Assembly: GCA_038380795.1 (NCBI GenBank)
Contig: CM076259.1
Span: 75,388,200-75,452,199 of the forward strand
Length of the DNA stretch: 64,000 nt
Direction of reading: 5' to 3'
Source of the DNA: Pyrocephalus nanus
Lineage: Eukaryota; Chordata; Aves; Passeriformes; Tyrannidae
Under the pieces are notes generated by a model, which was not told where the DNA came from, did not search any database, and saw only the letters and a program-made list of their open reading frames with translations. Below, piece after piece: positions 26,115 through 37,832 of this stretch. Numbering within the stretch: position 1 is the stretch's first letter; every line of letters begins with the position of its first letter. Both the position numbers and the translations under genes were made by a program.

Positions 26115-26639
26115 GGCACAGTTTCTCCCAGGCCTTCCTGGCTGTCCAGGATAAACAGAGTATGAACCGAAAACCATGGAGATTATCAGAAAGGTTCCCC
26201 TATACCTCAGCACCTTGGATTTGGCTTGCTGCCCCTTGACTCATCAGAACTACCTACATGTTTTAATTAAAGTTTAGTCAGTGGCAAGAGGCCTTTCGGT
26301 GCAATGAAGTAGCAGCATTACTTCTGCATAGCCTGCTTTGCTGTCCAAATCATACTGAACTATTCATCTTTCAAGAGCTATTTTCAAGCCAAGCAAAATG
26401 GTTGTAGTGCTGACGGAGGCATTGGTTTTCTTGTCAGACTGATGTGTCAGCTTTTTGGAAAAAGAGGGTAATAGATTAATGTGGAGTCTTACTTTTCTAC
26501 TTCCTTACTTTTCTACTTCCTTTCGACATTGGTTCCCTTTCTAGTTGGCATATGACAAGCTTCTGGTTTAGGAAGGAGCTTAGGTGTCTAATTCAAACCT
26601 GACATTACTGGTTCATGTTTGATTTTTCTCTCTTTAAAA
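26115..26639. other. Non-coding DNA with short tandem duplication
   Basis: No gene recognised. A 16-base unit (CTTACTTTTCTACTTC) is repeated twice in perfect tandem at 26488-26519. Confidence 0.6.
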
Positions 26640-26810
26640 TCACAGAATTATACAACCAGACAGGTTGGAAGGGACCTCAAAAGACTATCTGGTCCAACAT
26701 TTTTAGTAGGATCCCAGATTGCTCCACTTGATCTCTATAGACCTGTAACACTGATCCTCATCAAAAACACTGCTACTGACTGATTTTTAACTACCACTGG
26801 TTGAAAAGAC
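26640..26810 (-). mobile_element. CR1 LINE 3' end, minus orientation (first of three)
   Basis: 'tcacagaattatacaacc', 'caggttggaagggacctc' and 'ctatctggtccaac' match the antisense CR1 3' UTR. After about 26720 the similarity is weak, so the right limit is uncertain. It is the leftmost of three CR1 ends in the same orientation within 0.7 kb. Confidence 0.85.
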
Positions 26811-26848
26811 TGAGACTGCTTTTTGGGGGCAGCATTGAGGATCTTTTC

Positions 26849-26890
26849 ACAGTCACAGAATCACAGAATAGTGATTTACCACACCAAGCT
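26849..26890 (-). mobile_element. CR1 terminal repeat remnant (second of three)
   Basis: 'acagtcacagaatcacagaata' carries repeats of the antisense CR1 terminal octamer, followed by sequence that does not continue as a clear CR1. It is either a severely truncated copy or the terminal repeat of an element interrupted by its neighbours. Confidence 0.6.
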
Positions 26891-27246
26891 GTACCCATGC
26901 TCACCCAGTATGAGTTGGTAGCATCATACAAAATAGTGTAGCAGCATGTGGCCATACCACCACCATGAATCTGAAGCCTTCTTTGAGCCCCGCAGTTCTG
27001 TGCCCCAGCTGATAAGCCTTAGTTCTTCATCACTGGTCTCACCAGGCAGATTGTTGCAGTTGCAGCACTGTGGTGGAAAACCATTCTACTTCTGGCACTG
27101 GACCTTGTGTGACTACTGTGGCAGCTGCCTTACTCTGGCCATTGCATTTTCCTTGATAATGGTACCTTTAGCTCATGTCTGTCTACAGCTTGTAAGAGAT
27201 CTGCTTATTGGTGGTGTGCTCAAGCACCTGTCTGTCTGTCTGTGTA
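26891..27246. other. Non-coding DNA between CR1 ends
   Basis: A 104-codon frame (26946-27260) covers most of this interval, is fairly G+C-rich and ends inside the next CR1. It shows no domain motif. An old CR1 body too diverged to recognise by eye is the likeliest explanation; a coding role is not supported. Confidence 0.5.
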
Positions 27247-27362
27247 TCACAGAATCCTAGAATCAGCCGGGTTGGAAAGGACTTCTGAGGTCATGAAGTC
27301 CAACCCAGTACCACCACGGTTACTAGACTATGGCACTAAGTGACACATCCAGTCTCATCTTT
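27247..27362 (-). mobile_element. CR1 LINE 3' end, minus orientation (third of three)
   Basis: It begins 'tcacagaatcctagaatcag', then 'gggttggaaaggacttct', 'gaggtcatgaagtccaaccc', 'ggttactaga' and 'atggcactaagtgacaca'. It belongs to the same CR1 subfamily as the copy at 37833 but ends abruptly after 'ccagtctcatctttt'. It lacks the 27-base insertion seen in that copy. Confidence 0.92.
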
Positions 27363-30300
27363 TGCATGTTGCTTTTTCTGCTGGTGGATTTATCATCTTC
27401 TGAGCCACTACTATTTCCGTTAACGATTATGCACTACAAACTGCCAATTTTACATAAATTACAGCATATATAAATTATATACAGAAATTTATATATATAA
27501 ATTATTACACTGCTGGTCTTTGACAGACCTATAACTAGAATGCAATAAACCTAGGAAACATTTATAAGGCCTCTCAGATAAGTTTGCAGTTCAAGTAAAA
27601 GACCAGAGAAAAACTAACAAATTTGAAGTCCCTTGTGATATATATATATGAAATTAGATAAAAAACCAGATTGTAGCTAACTATTCCTTTACAACTAATG
27701 AACTTTGAAAGAGAAAATAAGATACTAGGCACAATCAGAAAGCTGTACAAGAGAAAATTTATTGTTAAGCTTATGTTTACAATAAAAGTGCAGGATTATG
27801 ATACAGCAAGAAAAAATCTAAAGGATAAACAATGGTATCTAATAGTCTGGTTTCATTCATATGATTAATGTGACTGGTGGTTGTAGTAACTATATATGCT
27901 CTGTACATTGTTTTGGGAAATATTTGCATAGAATATATAAAACGCAAAACAATATTGTATGAAAATAGCTTTTAGAGGTTATTCAAATCATCTTTCTTAC
28001 ATATTTTATTTATTTTTATGTGCTTTTATTCATTGCATGAGAATAAATTTTGTCACATTTCAGAGTATAGAGTATCATTATATAATCCAAGTATTTCTGG
28101 TAAATTGATTACAGAATAAAAACCAAAAGATAATTTTTTTTTTTTGTGATGACTAATCTATGAATAAGAAAGGTGGATTTATTGAATTAAGTTGCAAGGT
28201 GAACAATTACCTTAGATTTTAAAATGTAACACATTTTATCAGTATTGTTTATCTAGAAATCATTGTGGAACACTGAGATTAAAGGCTGGTGCTCTCTGAT
28301 GGAGAAGAAATTCATAGGATATTAAATATATATTTACTTGTCATTTTATTTCTCTCTGTCATTAATGAAAAGGATACAAACTGTATTTTCTTCATGCCGT
28401 CTCAGGTAGTGAATGAAAAATATGCCTGCTGTACCTGAAGCATTCTTACACCCTCCCCCAACACCAATCAAAGACTAAAAAATTTGTATAGAGTCAGTTG
28501 TGGTTCCTAATAAGCATTTACATGTAGCTGTGCATTTTCTCACTTGTTTTGTGTGAAGGTTCAAGCGTGGATCTTGTTCATACATGGCTTGACAATAAAT
28601 TGGTTTAAGTATTGAAAGGGACATCTGATCTCATTATAAAAGCCTGTTGGTTTTATTAACAGCTGAATACTTCCGCTGCTTCAGATGGATGCTACCTTAG
28701 TTCTCATGCCATTTTACTGAAATGAATAGGCTTTGCTCCTGAAAGAGGATGACGAATATGTTAGAAGGCAGACCTAAATTTTGCCTGATAAGATGAAAAT
28801 ATATAATTTGTTTTACGCTTATTACTCTAATTCTCCAAATGTTTTGGGAAATACCAATAAACCATACATCTCTTAGCAGATTTTACTTGTGCATGTGTAT
28901 GCTTTGCATATATACTTGTGTAATTAGCTGCTGGCAGTGGGCAGTAAAATGTCTATTACATACTCTCCATATGGGTATGAGTTTCAGAATTAAATATAGC
29001 TTATAGCAGAGGAAATGGGCTGATCCACTGGCAGAAGAGTGTCATCTATACCAATGACTGTCTGCTTCTCAGGAGAGCAGGGGCAGTGGTAGTGTTGGCA
29101 CTGGTGCTCAGCAGGTGCTGATATGGTGGCCAGCAGCAGCACCTGGGAAGCACAGAGACATTGGCAGGAGGAAAAGAGAGGCCAGGCAACAGAGAAACAA
29201 TGTTTCTTCCCGGAGAGATAGAGATTTTAGCATGTTTCTTTTTTTTCATTATCATTATTATTTCTTTTCTGAGACCATACATGAGAAGAAGATTTAAAAC
29301 ATACTCGATCCCAAAGAAAAAGGAGAAGAGAGTTATTTGACACCAATCTACAGAGGGAGCTGCTGGTATGTACACATCCAGCCTTGGCTATAATACGGTT
29401 TCTAGTTCAGTGGCACTTAAGAAAAACCATTCACTTTAATATTGTGTTACGCTATACTGTATCAGTGTTGGCCTTCAAAAGCTTTTTATGTTTTGTTTTG
29501 GTTTGTTTTGTTTTTCTGAAGCGATGCTACTCTGTTTTGTCAAAAACCACTCCAGTCAAAAATGTGTACTTTCTGCCAGTAAGTCCTATATAACAGCATC
29601 AGGACTTCTCAAGGCACTAAGCTCAGCTGCTGCTCCCACTTAATTCAAGAAACTACATTGCTCTAAATCCCCCTTCTTTTCTCTCTTAGCAAAATGTATG
29701 GGATTTGATACTGTTCTAATGTCTAAGATACTTCTGCAGAAATCCTGCATTGAAAAAACAACTTATTGCAGTAATAAACAAACGAAAGAAAACACATTGG
29801 AAATTATGTGCAGCTCCAATGACAGGGTAACCATAGTTTATTAACCTTCCATTTTATTTTTTTTCTATAGTGATGTTATTTTTAAGATCATGCGTTGAGC
29901 ATTTGTGATGACAGTACTGACAGTGTTTGTCAGCAGAAATCCTGCTTTGATACATCCAGACAGGCATAAGGCTGAATGGTTCACAGGATTAGAAATGGGA
30001 TAAAGAACAGTAAGCTTTGCATTCTTAATTCAGGAATATGTCATCATTGGTACCTGTTAATTGGTATCATACAATTTAGTTTTGCTAATTTGCAGTAGAA
30101 ACTATTGTTTACAAGCAAATATTCATGTCACATCTCATAAGTTTCTCAGACAGCTGAGATTATTAAATCATGGAAATGTAGAGCTCAGACTGTCTTGAAG
30201 AGATCATCTAATTCATCACCTATACTGAAAGCAGGATCAAGTACATCCGGATGTGACAGATGCTGGTGTATATTCTGGGAGAAAGCTTTTCCTGAGTTCA

Positions 30301-30942
30301 AACATAAATTTTCTTTGCAGCAAATTAAGATAATATCTTCCTATCTGCCATGGCCACAAGAAACTCAAGGATCATTGTGTGTTCTACTCCAGCTTCTGCC
30401 TACTCCAGTCAAACACTTCTCCCCTTGCTCCTTCCTGCTGCCACTTTCTCTGAACTGCACCTCATGGGCTTCTTTTGGCTTTCCTTCATTAAAATTACAT
30501 GTTTTTGTCTTTTAGTGTCTTCTTGTTTTCTCTTGGGCTCTTCAGTTTGTCTAGACTAACTTGCCCCAAAACACTGGAAAAGGTCCACTAGTGCTAAGCA
30601 GGAGAAAATAAATACTTCCAGTGTCTCATATGAAATATTTGTTAGTTAATAAATCCAAACTGAAACTGCTTTTGTTCTGCAGCAGTGGCATGTACAGATA
30701 GTGATGACTCTTACATTTAGGGAGTCGTTATAAATCCCCAGACCCTTTCTATCATGCTGCTAAGTTCCCAGTCTGTTGTCATTTGATCATTGTATTTGAC
30801 AGCCCTCCCAACACGCTCCACCCTTTTTTTTTTCTTCTTCCTTTTCTTTTTTTTTTTTTCTTCCTAGTATCACACTTACGACTATGTCGGTAGATTTATT
30901 TGGCTCACCAGATTCACCTGGCATTTTGGTTGTCTGCATAGT
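27363..30942. other. Unique A+T-rich non-coding DNA
   Basis: No gene recognised. A short (TA)n tract lies at 27637-27649. A G+C-richer patch with CAG/CAGCAG motifs lies at 29080-29200; frames on both strands over it (60 and 109 codons) are not conserved-looking. A T/TTTTG-rich stretch lies at 29490-29513. Pyrimidine-rich runs occur at 30824-30860. Confidence 0.6.
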
Positions 30943-30974
30943 TTTTTAGAAACTTCCCCAGAAGTTTCTAAAAA
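30943..30974. repeat. Perfect 14-bp inverted repeat, 4-base loop
   Basis: TTTTTAGAAACTTC and its exact reverse complement GAAGTTTCTAAAAA are separated by CCCA. The centre reads GAA-TTC-GAA-TTC in near five-base phasing, a layout like heat-shock elements. No gene start is recognisable nearby, so any regulatory role is inference. Confidence 0.9.
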
Positions 30975-33694
30975 CAACACATTTCGTTTGTTGTTTTTCA
31001 ATGTGTTTTGCACCATCTGGAACTACGCTCACTTGTCCCATGTAGACATTAGATCTGTTTGAGATGTCCTGTGTTTTCTGCTGGTTTCCAGATGCTAGGT
31101 CTTGTGCTCCAGCAGGGTAGGTTACTCCCGATACATCTGTGTCATATTTAGGAGCCTTGTGTCTGGAGACTTAAATGTGTCTCCCCCCCTATTTAAAAAG
31201 TAGTATTTGCTATGAACAGACTTTTGATTTCTCACAGTGTCAAAATATAAATGTGTGTAATTCTAGAGCTTTGGCATGTTTTCCTCTTTCCCCCAAAAGT
31301 GGACAGAGAAAGAATCCTTTACTCCAGGCTTCTTTTCTTACAAGTTTTATTAAGATCCATTGATAAAACTTTTCCATTAATTTCTTAGAGTCACATTCAT
31401 TCAAAATAAAGATTATTTGGTCTAGAAATTAGATATACACTTTGTATTTTTTGTCCTCAGGTGTATAGGGAAATCATTGCGTACAAAACACGTCAGTAAC
31501 TTAACTGAAATATTGTTAGACTGCAATGTCAATATGTACAGAGATGTCATACATAAGTAAAAGATTGAAATAATATAAGTTTCTGTTTTTCTGATTTTAA
31601 TTATTCTTTATCTTTACAAAGGGTTAAGTGCTTTCAGAATAAATCTTTTCGAACTACAGAATAAATCCCTTCAAACTACATATAAGCCCTGTGTAAAGAC
31701 AGTCAGCAAAGTTGATAAGTATAATTTTAGAAATGAAGCTGAATGGCTCAGTTTTTGCTATGGAAGAGATGTAACTACAGTAAATGAGAACATTTATGCA
31801 TTTTATTTAGTTGAGGCAGTTGTTGCTGATCTTACATTTTCATTTTTTAATATAAATTGAAACATTTCCAGTAATTACATCTATGTTGATATTAAACCTT
31901 TCACTGAAGATAGTAATCATATTGATATAAATACATTGCACAAGGATAGTAATACTTGAAGTAGCTTATTTTATGTTAATCCACAATGAATAGCTAGAAA
32001 TAAGTTGAAAACCGTTCTTGGGTATAATTTTTCAACATTATTTGAAATAATGGGGATTGTTTGAACCTTTTTTATCAGTATGGCTCCAGAATACATGCAT
32101 TAATTTTAATTCCCTTTGAAGATGATTGCCACAGGAAGTTAGCCTTTATTATTGCACTGGCCTTATATGGCTGAATAAAGCTTGAAAAAACAAAGATCAA
32201 AAAGAAAAAAGTACTTTGCCTACTACACCTTCATTTTCTTCCTTTTTTTTTTTTCCAATAGAAATCTCTAGTTAACTTCTGATGAAATTACTTCTTTCTT
32301 GCTTAATAGTGTTTCTAAAGTATGTTCGGGATTAAATAATTAAATGAAACCTAGCTATAGATTGGATAGATACTGCTGAGACTTGGAAGTTGGATATGGA
32401 TTCTTTTGAATGTTTGAATGAACTCCTGTTATTGAACCTGAAAAAGCTTTGCAAACATCAGGAGTTACCGTCTGCATAAAGCAATTTTTACCTTCCCAAG
32501 TCATTTTCTTTTGCATTCAAGAGTTAAACCTTCATGTCAACTAAGAAAAAAAAACACCAGAGGAACATCTGAATGTAAATGCATACCATGCTTCTTGATA
32601 TTTTAAGGCATGCCTGAATTTTGTTTCTTCTGAGATATCAATGTTTACAGACGTTTTAAAGTCCCTGTACAACAGACACAAACCCAAACATCTAGATTGT
32701 TGTCATTTAGCAAATTCTGAGGAGCTCTCTACAATGTGCTGGGAAAGCCTTCCTAAAAAAAAAAAGAGAGAGCAGAGGTTGTTCTTAGGACAATTTCTAG
32801 CTGTTGGCGGGCTCCAGTCCTGATTTGAACTCTGTGAGCTGCAGCGGAAAAGTGTGATTTATGACTGATGAAGTGGATTAATGTTGTATCCAGAGGTTTC
32901 TGGCAATTATTTTGTCTGTGGAGATACTGGATTGCACAGTCCGACAGTTGTTGTCAGTGGCAAGGGTAGAGAGCCTCTGGGATGCACCATGTCAAGACAC
33001 AGAATTAAGTACCCTCACGGACTGTCTTCAACTCTCACCCCATGTCATTTATTTTGACTTCCGTTATTTCTTTAATTCTAATGATTGGCAAAAATCTTTG
33101 CAAAGTATCTGAAGTTGTACATGGGTGAGGAAAAAATAACTTCAAATTTTTTTGCTTCCTAAAAAAATCCCAGTTGTATCATGGCCTTATACACCCTTTA
33201 TTTTGGTTCTAGTGCTGAAGTGAATATACAGTTTTACAAAGAAAGAACTCCATCGTTTAATACAAAGGAAATAAAACATCTTTTTATTGCAAAGTAATTA
33301 TGCATTTTAGGTATGCATAATTACTGGGTGCCTCAGTTACATAGCCTCATGTGAGATTATGCCATAGAGATTATGTTTTTACGTAGATACTCAAAGATAT
33401 TTCAATGACAAAGTTTTCTTTCTGGTGCTTTGCTATTGGTTTAGGTTTCAGGTCAAAGTTTGCAAAGTTTCTCTTTACCTTAACAGGAAGATTTTTGTGA
33501 TGGATCTTTAATATGTTAGCTGCAGGCATGCTTTGCAGTTACCTGGATGAAATTGTCAAAGTGTTTTAAAGAGCAGTGTTATGAGTAGATGGTTTTCAGT
33601 ATCCTGGTTTCCCTTTTAAGCTTGACTCAGAAATGTACAATGTTCAGTGTTTCTGTGCAAGAATATATGTTAGTTTATTTGTAAAGCAAGTAGG
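30975..33694. other. Unique A+T-rich non-coding DNA
   Basis: No gene or mobile element recognised. A 22-base unit is duplicated in tandem with three mismatches at 31635-31678. The block 32830-33110 has mixed complexity that might be constrained, but no evidence beyond appearance is available. Confidence 0.6.
31635..31678. repeat. Imperfect 22-bp tandem duplication
   Basis: The unit starting 'cagaataaatc' and ending 'aacta' occurs twice back to back and differs at three positions. It is a local duplication with no sign of wider repetition. Confidence 0.85.
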
Positions 33695-34087
33695 TTACTG
33701 AAGTGGAGGGAAGGCAGCTGACAGGCTGGAGGGCAGGGCCGTCCTTTGGATTTGCAGCAGGCCATGGGAACAAGCCCACAGGGCCTCACAGCTTTATAAC
33801 ACAGTGTCCTAGATCTTGGTTGGCATAACCCTGTGTGGTAATATCCACAGGAGTGACCACCGTGTTGCAGTTCTGCAGGAGGAGAAGCTTGGTCCAGGCC
33901 TGGAACAACCTGCTCATCAGCCTGAAAGCGGGTACGGTTATATTAGACATAAAGAAGTAGTTTGCCACTACCTGAAGGACATGACAACAAGCAGCTCTCA
34001 CAAATGCCAATGCAAATGATTTCAACTGAACATAAGGAATAACAGTAATTTAGAGCAGAAGTGGTTTATAGTAAGAAAAAAAAACGC
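33695..34087 (+). mobile_element. Probable decayed CR1 LINE body
   Basis: 'gacaggctggagggcagggc' and, further right, 'ttatattagacataaagaag' resemble phrases of CR1 ORF2 in sense orientation. They occur in the right order before the clear CR1 3' end at 34088-34262. Intervening sequence is poorly matched, suggesting internal deletions. Unique G+C-rich DNA is the alternative. Confidence 0.45.
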
Positions 34088-34262
34088 TACAGAGAGGTGT
34101 TGGAACCAATTTCAGGCTTTTCCCTGGAGAACTTCAAAAGTCCGCTGAGTTGAAGCACTGAGCAATCTGATCCAATTTTTCCATTAAATGCTGTCTTGAG
34201 CAGAAGCCTGGACTAATCTCCTCCAAAGGTCCCTCCCAGCCTCAATCTCTCTGTGGTTCTTT
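34088..34262 (+). mobile_element. CR1 LINE 3' end, sense orientation
   Basis: 'ggcttttccctggagaactt', then 'gcctggactaatctcc', 'aaggtccctcccagcctcaa' and 'ctctgtggttct' match CR1's 3' UTR and terminal repeat. It is diverged and carries insertions near 34150-34200. Confidence 0.8.
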
Positions 34263-34589
34263 GAAGGCAGCTAGCAGGAAGCCCTAGGAAAAAAAAAAAA
34301 GTGTCGTTGAGAATATGAAGGGGGTTTACTCTCACTTTCTTTAACCTGCTTAGTGAAGACATAACATGATTTATTGCATCAAGGAACAGAAAGTGCAGAT
34401 CATAATAAAACCAATAAATTACAAGAGAACGAACTCGTTGGGCTGATGAGTCAGATCTCATTGCAAATAAATCTAAGGGAAAAACATTTACAAGCAATGG
34501 CAGTTCCCCCTAGAAATTGTATTTAAGGGAGAAGCACAAACTGTCTCAATACTTGTGAAGCCTAGGAAGTAGCTCCCTTAAGTAAGCCT
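34263..34589. other. Short interval between two LINE relics
   Basis: An A run (about 12 bases) lies near 34290. The rest is unassigned. It may include more of the older LINE that is clear from about 34590. Confidence 0.5.
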
Positions 34590-35700
34590 TCACTTCAGTG
34601 CTTGAGACTCAGGAAAAAAAAAGCATCCCTTGGAAAGTGGAAACTAGGTCAAATTACCAAATTAGTGTAAATGAAATAACGGTAATAGGAAAGGGGACAA
34701 ACCTGGAAAGGCCAAGACACAGAATTATACATGACATAAAATAGGAAATAAAGAGAAATTAAAAGTAATTTTATAAACACATTAAAAATCAGAGCAAGGT
34801 AAATAAAAAGGTTGATATGCTATCAAACAGGGAAGGAAATAACTTAAAAAATGATATTAAACCTGCAAAAATGTTTAATATCTTTTTCAGTTTTCCTTAG
34901 CTGGAGCTCCTCTGTGTTAATACAATTACTTAGCCTAAGAATGGGCTAAGAGGTCAGACTGGAATGATAAAAGAGCTTCTGAAAGACTACATAGAACCAG
35001 TTATGTGTTTGAAAATAATCTGTGTTTAATGAAATTTATTCTATAGTATTTAAGTAACTAGATGAATTCTTCTCAATATCCATTAGCAGTTGTCTGCTGT
35101 GAAGAACTGAGAAAGTTTCAGAAAATTCAAAAAGAGCTGACTCAGTGCCTGCTTTTATAAAGGAGAGAAAGGGAGAGCTGGGGAATTACAGACCCATCAG
35201 CATAATTTAAATGTCATAAAGAAACACCCCAACAACTGGAACAAATAAATCAAATTATCTGTAAGCACCTGCAGAATAGCAGGGAGATGAGTAATAGCCA
35301 ACATGAATTTGTCAAGGAGAACTTGTGTGATACCAGTCCAATATCCTTTTGTGACAGAATAACAGTTCTTGAGAAGGTGATGAACCAGATGTCATCTGTC
35401 TTGATAAATAAATCTTCCAACATTATTTCACATGACATTTTCATAAGAAGGCATAAAAAAAAAGAAATTACACTACTATTATGTGATCATGTAATTAGTG
35501 GGGAAACTATGCAGAGTTTATTGTCCCCTGTCAAGCTGATGCGTGTTCTGTAGGAATATGTCCTCAATCTGGTATATTTGCACAGTCTTAGTAATGGCAC
35601 AGACAGTGAAATAAAGACAAGTCTAATGAAATTTCCACCAAAATGGGTTGGAGAGGAGGATTAGGGGAATAAGCAAGCTGGATGAGAATTAAAAAATTGA
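34590..35700 (+). mobile_element. Ancient L3/CR1-type LINE relic with decayed RT
   Basis: About 1.1 kb keeps the order of an L3/CR1-type ORF2. At 34690-34800 a Lys-rich linker of the kind preceding the reverse transcriptase can be read ('ggccaagacacagaat', then 'ttttataaacacatta'). At 35184-35201 the RT motif NYRPIS is encoded. At 35290-35310 SNSQHEF matches the NSQHGF block, and at 35428-35445 SHDIFI matches the SHDLLI block that follows the catalytic strand in this family. Between 35530 and 35660 a decayed FxxDLxNG-like segment follows. NYRPIS and SHDIFI lie in different frames and stops are frequent, so the element is dead. The first catalytic segment, normally LDFSKAFD, reads as a degenerate INKSSN. 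The relic ends near an (AAAAC)n tract. Confidence 0.82.
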
Positions 35701-35707
35701 TGAGTTT

Positions 35708-35734
35708 AAAAAAACAAAACAAAACAAAACAAAC
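35708..35734. repeat. (AAAAC)n simple repeat
   Basis: Five AAAAC-type units immediately follow the LINE relic. They may have grown from an A-rich junction. Confidence 0.9.
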
Positions 35735-37832
35735 CAATTCAAACCACCAAACACCACAATTTTGTTATGACAAAGGCAAGTTCTTATTTTTGGTTAAAAA
35801 AAAAAAAAAGCTGATACAAAGAGAAAAATGTTTAGAATTGAACCTTTATGGTCACTAATGTTATCTCCAGAATTGTAGTGATAATTCTTGGTCTCATTTT
35901 TTAAAGAAAAGTTTCAAATAATATAAATAAGATACTTCACAGTATAAAATTAATTATGACGATAATTATGGAAAAATTACGTATAAATCTTCCAATGTCC
36001 TTATCTTTGATCTTATTACAAAGTTGTTGCTAATAAGAAAGGTAGAGCTTACACTTTTGAATTTTATGAAAATGTACTTTATCTCTTTCCAAAACTTAGA
36101 AACCACTACATTTTCATTTTACATTCATAACTTCTTGATTTCTAGATAATAATAATAATTTTTCCCATGCTCCTCTGGAACAATTGTACTTGTTTTATAG
36201 TCCATGAATTTAGACTATAGCATTAAAATATTTTTGGTAACTAACAAAAAAACCCATTCAACTTTTATAATGTTTTCAGCCAAGAGTTTTCTAAAATATA
36301 TTCCTATCTTCATACATGCCTTACAAATTCTCTCCAGTGGATGCAAATCCAAATTTTAGGGCATGGATTTTTACTTGTGTATAATTACAGTCTTTTACTA
36401 TTGGACTCAGTATTGATGCGGTTAGAGTGATATTTCTGTAGGTATGGTTTTTGTAGCCTCTATTGTTTACATGTTTCCACTTCTACACGTATAATCTCAT
36501 TGCATTTATTTTTTCTCATTTTCATACTATAGCCACCCTGATAATATGTTAACAAAGTGTATTTCCAATAAATGTCTCATACAAAATACAAAAAGAGAAA
36601 GTAAAAATTGCAAATTAAGTGCACCTAGACTAAAAAAATTAGGTGTATCAAATAAAAATCTACAATTTGTTGGTGCTCTTAAATTTTATTGAGGCTTAGG
36701 TGACCTTACTGTAAAATGAGTAAACTAAGAAGATTTTCAAACTAAGAATACTGCAGTCTTTCTTCAAAATAGAAAGGACCTAATGATAAATTTAGAAAAG
36801 AGGCATTATGTCTGGTTCATATTTCTTAGTTAAATACCACTGTGTTCTTTAAGAGGTGACAAAGCATTCAGCTTTAAATGCTCCATATTCAAAGCTGGGG
36901 GAGGGAGGAGAAAGGAGAGTTAAAACACTTGCTTCTTTATTTCCTGTTCTAGAATTTTTGTACATACCGGCAGTTTAACATTTTTAGAAATCTTTGAGTG
37001 GGATTTACAGAGAATCAGGAGGGGAAACAAGGAACTCACTGCTAAAGTCAAGAAGAATTTTGTCAGATTAGTGACATTCAGGTTAGACTCTGGGGCCTGG
37101 ATTTACATCTGCTAATTTTAGATATGTAGGTATCACACCTCATTTAAGTTATGCTGGGCCACTGTCACTGAAAAAAACTTTGAAAGATACAGTCTAGAAA
37201 GCAGACAAAGTCCACACAAATACATAAAATTAATAGTAATGTTCTACGATAACAACTTAACCATTACCAATTCCTTTATAATTTCTTTTAATAAAATTAA
37301 TCATGAGGTACTCATTTGGGATTAATGTGGATGAAGTACTTAAAGGATTTCAATGTTAACTGACCATTATATTGCAATGTTCCCATGTGAATTTTGAGCT
37401 TGGGGGCATCAAACACCAAAGACGACTTGGTTGCAAGGTAGCTCCAGAGCTACAGAAGTATCTTCTGTATGAGAATGTTACTTAGGTCTGGGAATTGTTC
37501 TACACCCTTATTGCACAAACTGAAATCTGCATATGGTTTCCTTTATGGTTTGCTTTTGAACTTCATTGAAGTTGCTGAATCAATTGATTTAGATCTGTTT
37601 AAGTCAGTGAGTACCTATGCATAAAAAGATGGTAAGTTTAATCAGCATGAATGAAGTATTTATAACTAAATTGCCTACATTTTGTGTAACTTACCAACCA
37701 CTGGCTTTTGAATGTTGCTTTGCTTTTATTAACTTTGGCTTGAAACTAAACTGCATATGGTCAATATAGATATTTGAACTGTTGAAATTGTGCTTTTAAT
37801 TCAGGACCAGCTTCTTTCATTCTGAGCACCTG
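35735..37832. other. Unique A+T-rich non-coding DNA
   Basis: Very A+T-rich, with no frame of note. A 14-base A run lies at 35796-35809. A small inverted repeat (CACCTA...TAGGTG) lies near 36622-36648. The segment 37090-37150 resembles an old repeat in flavour but could not be assigned. Confidence 0.6.

Noticed and set aside
26946..27260. 104-codon frame between CR1 ends
   Set aside because: It terminates within a CR1 3' end and is flanked by CR1 remnants; more likely decayed repeat than exon.
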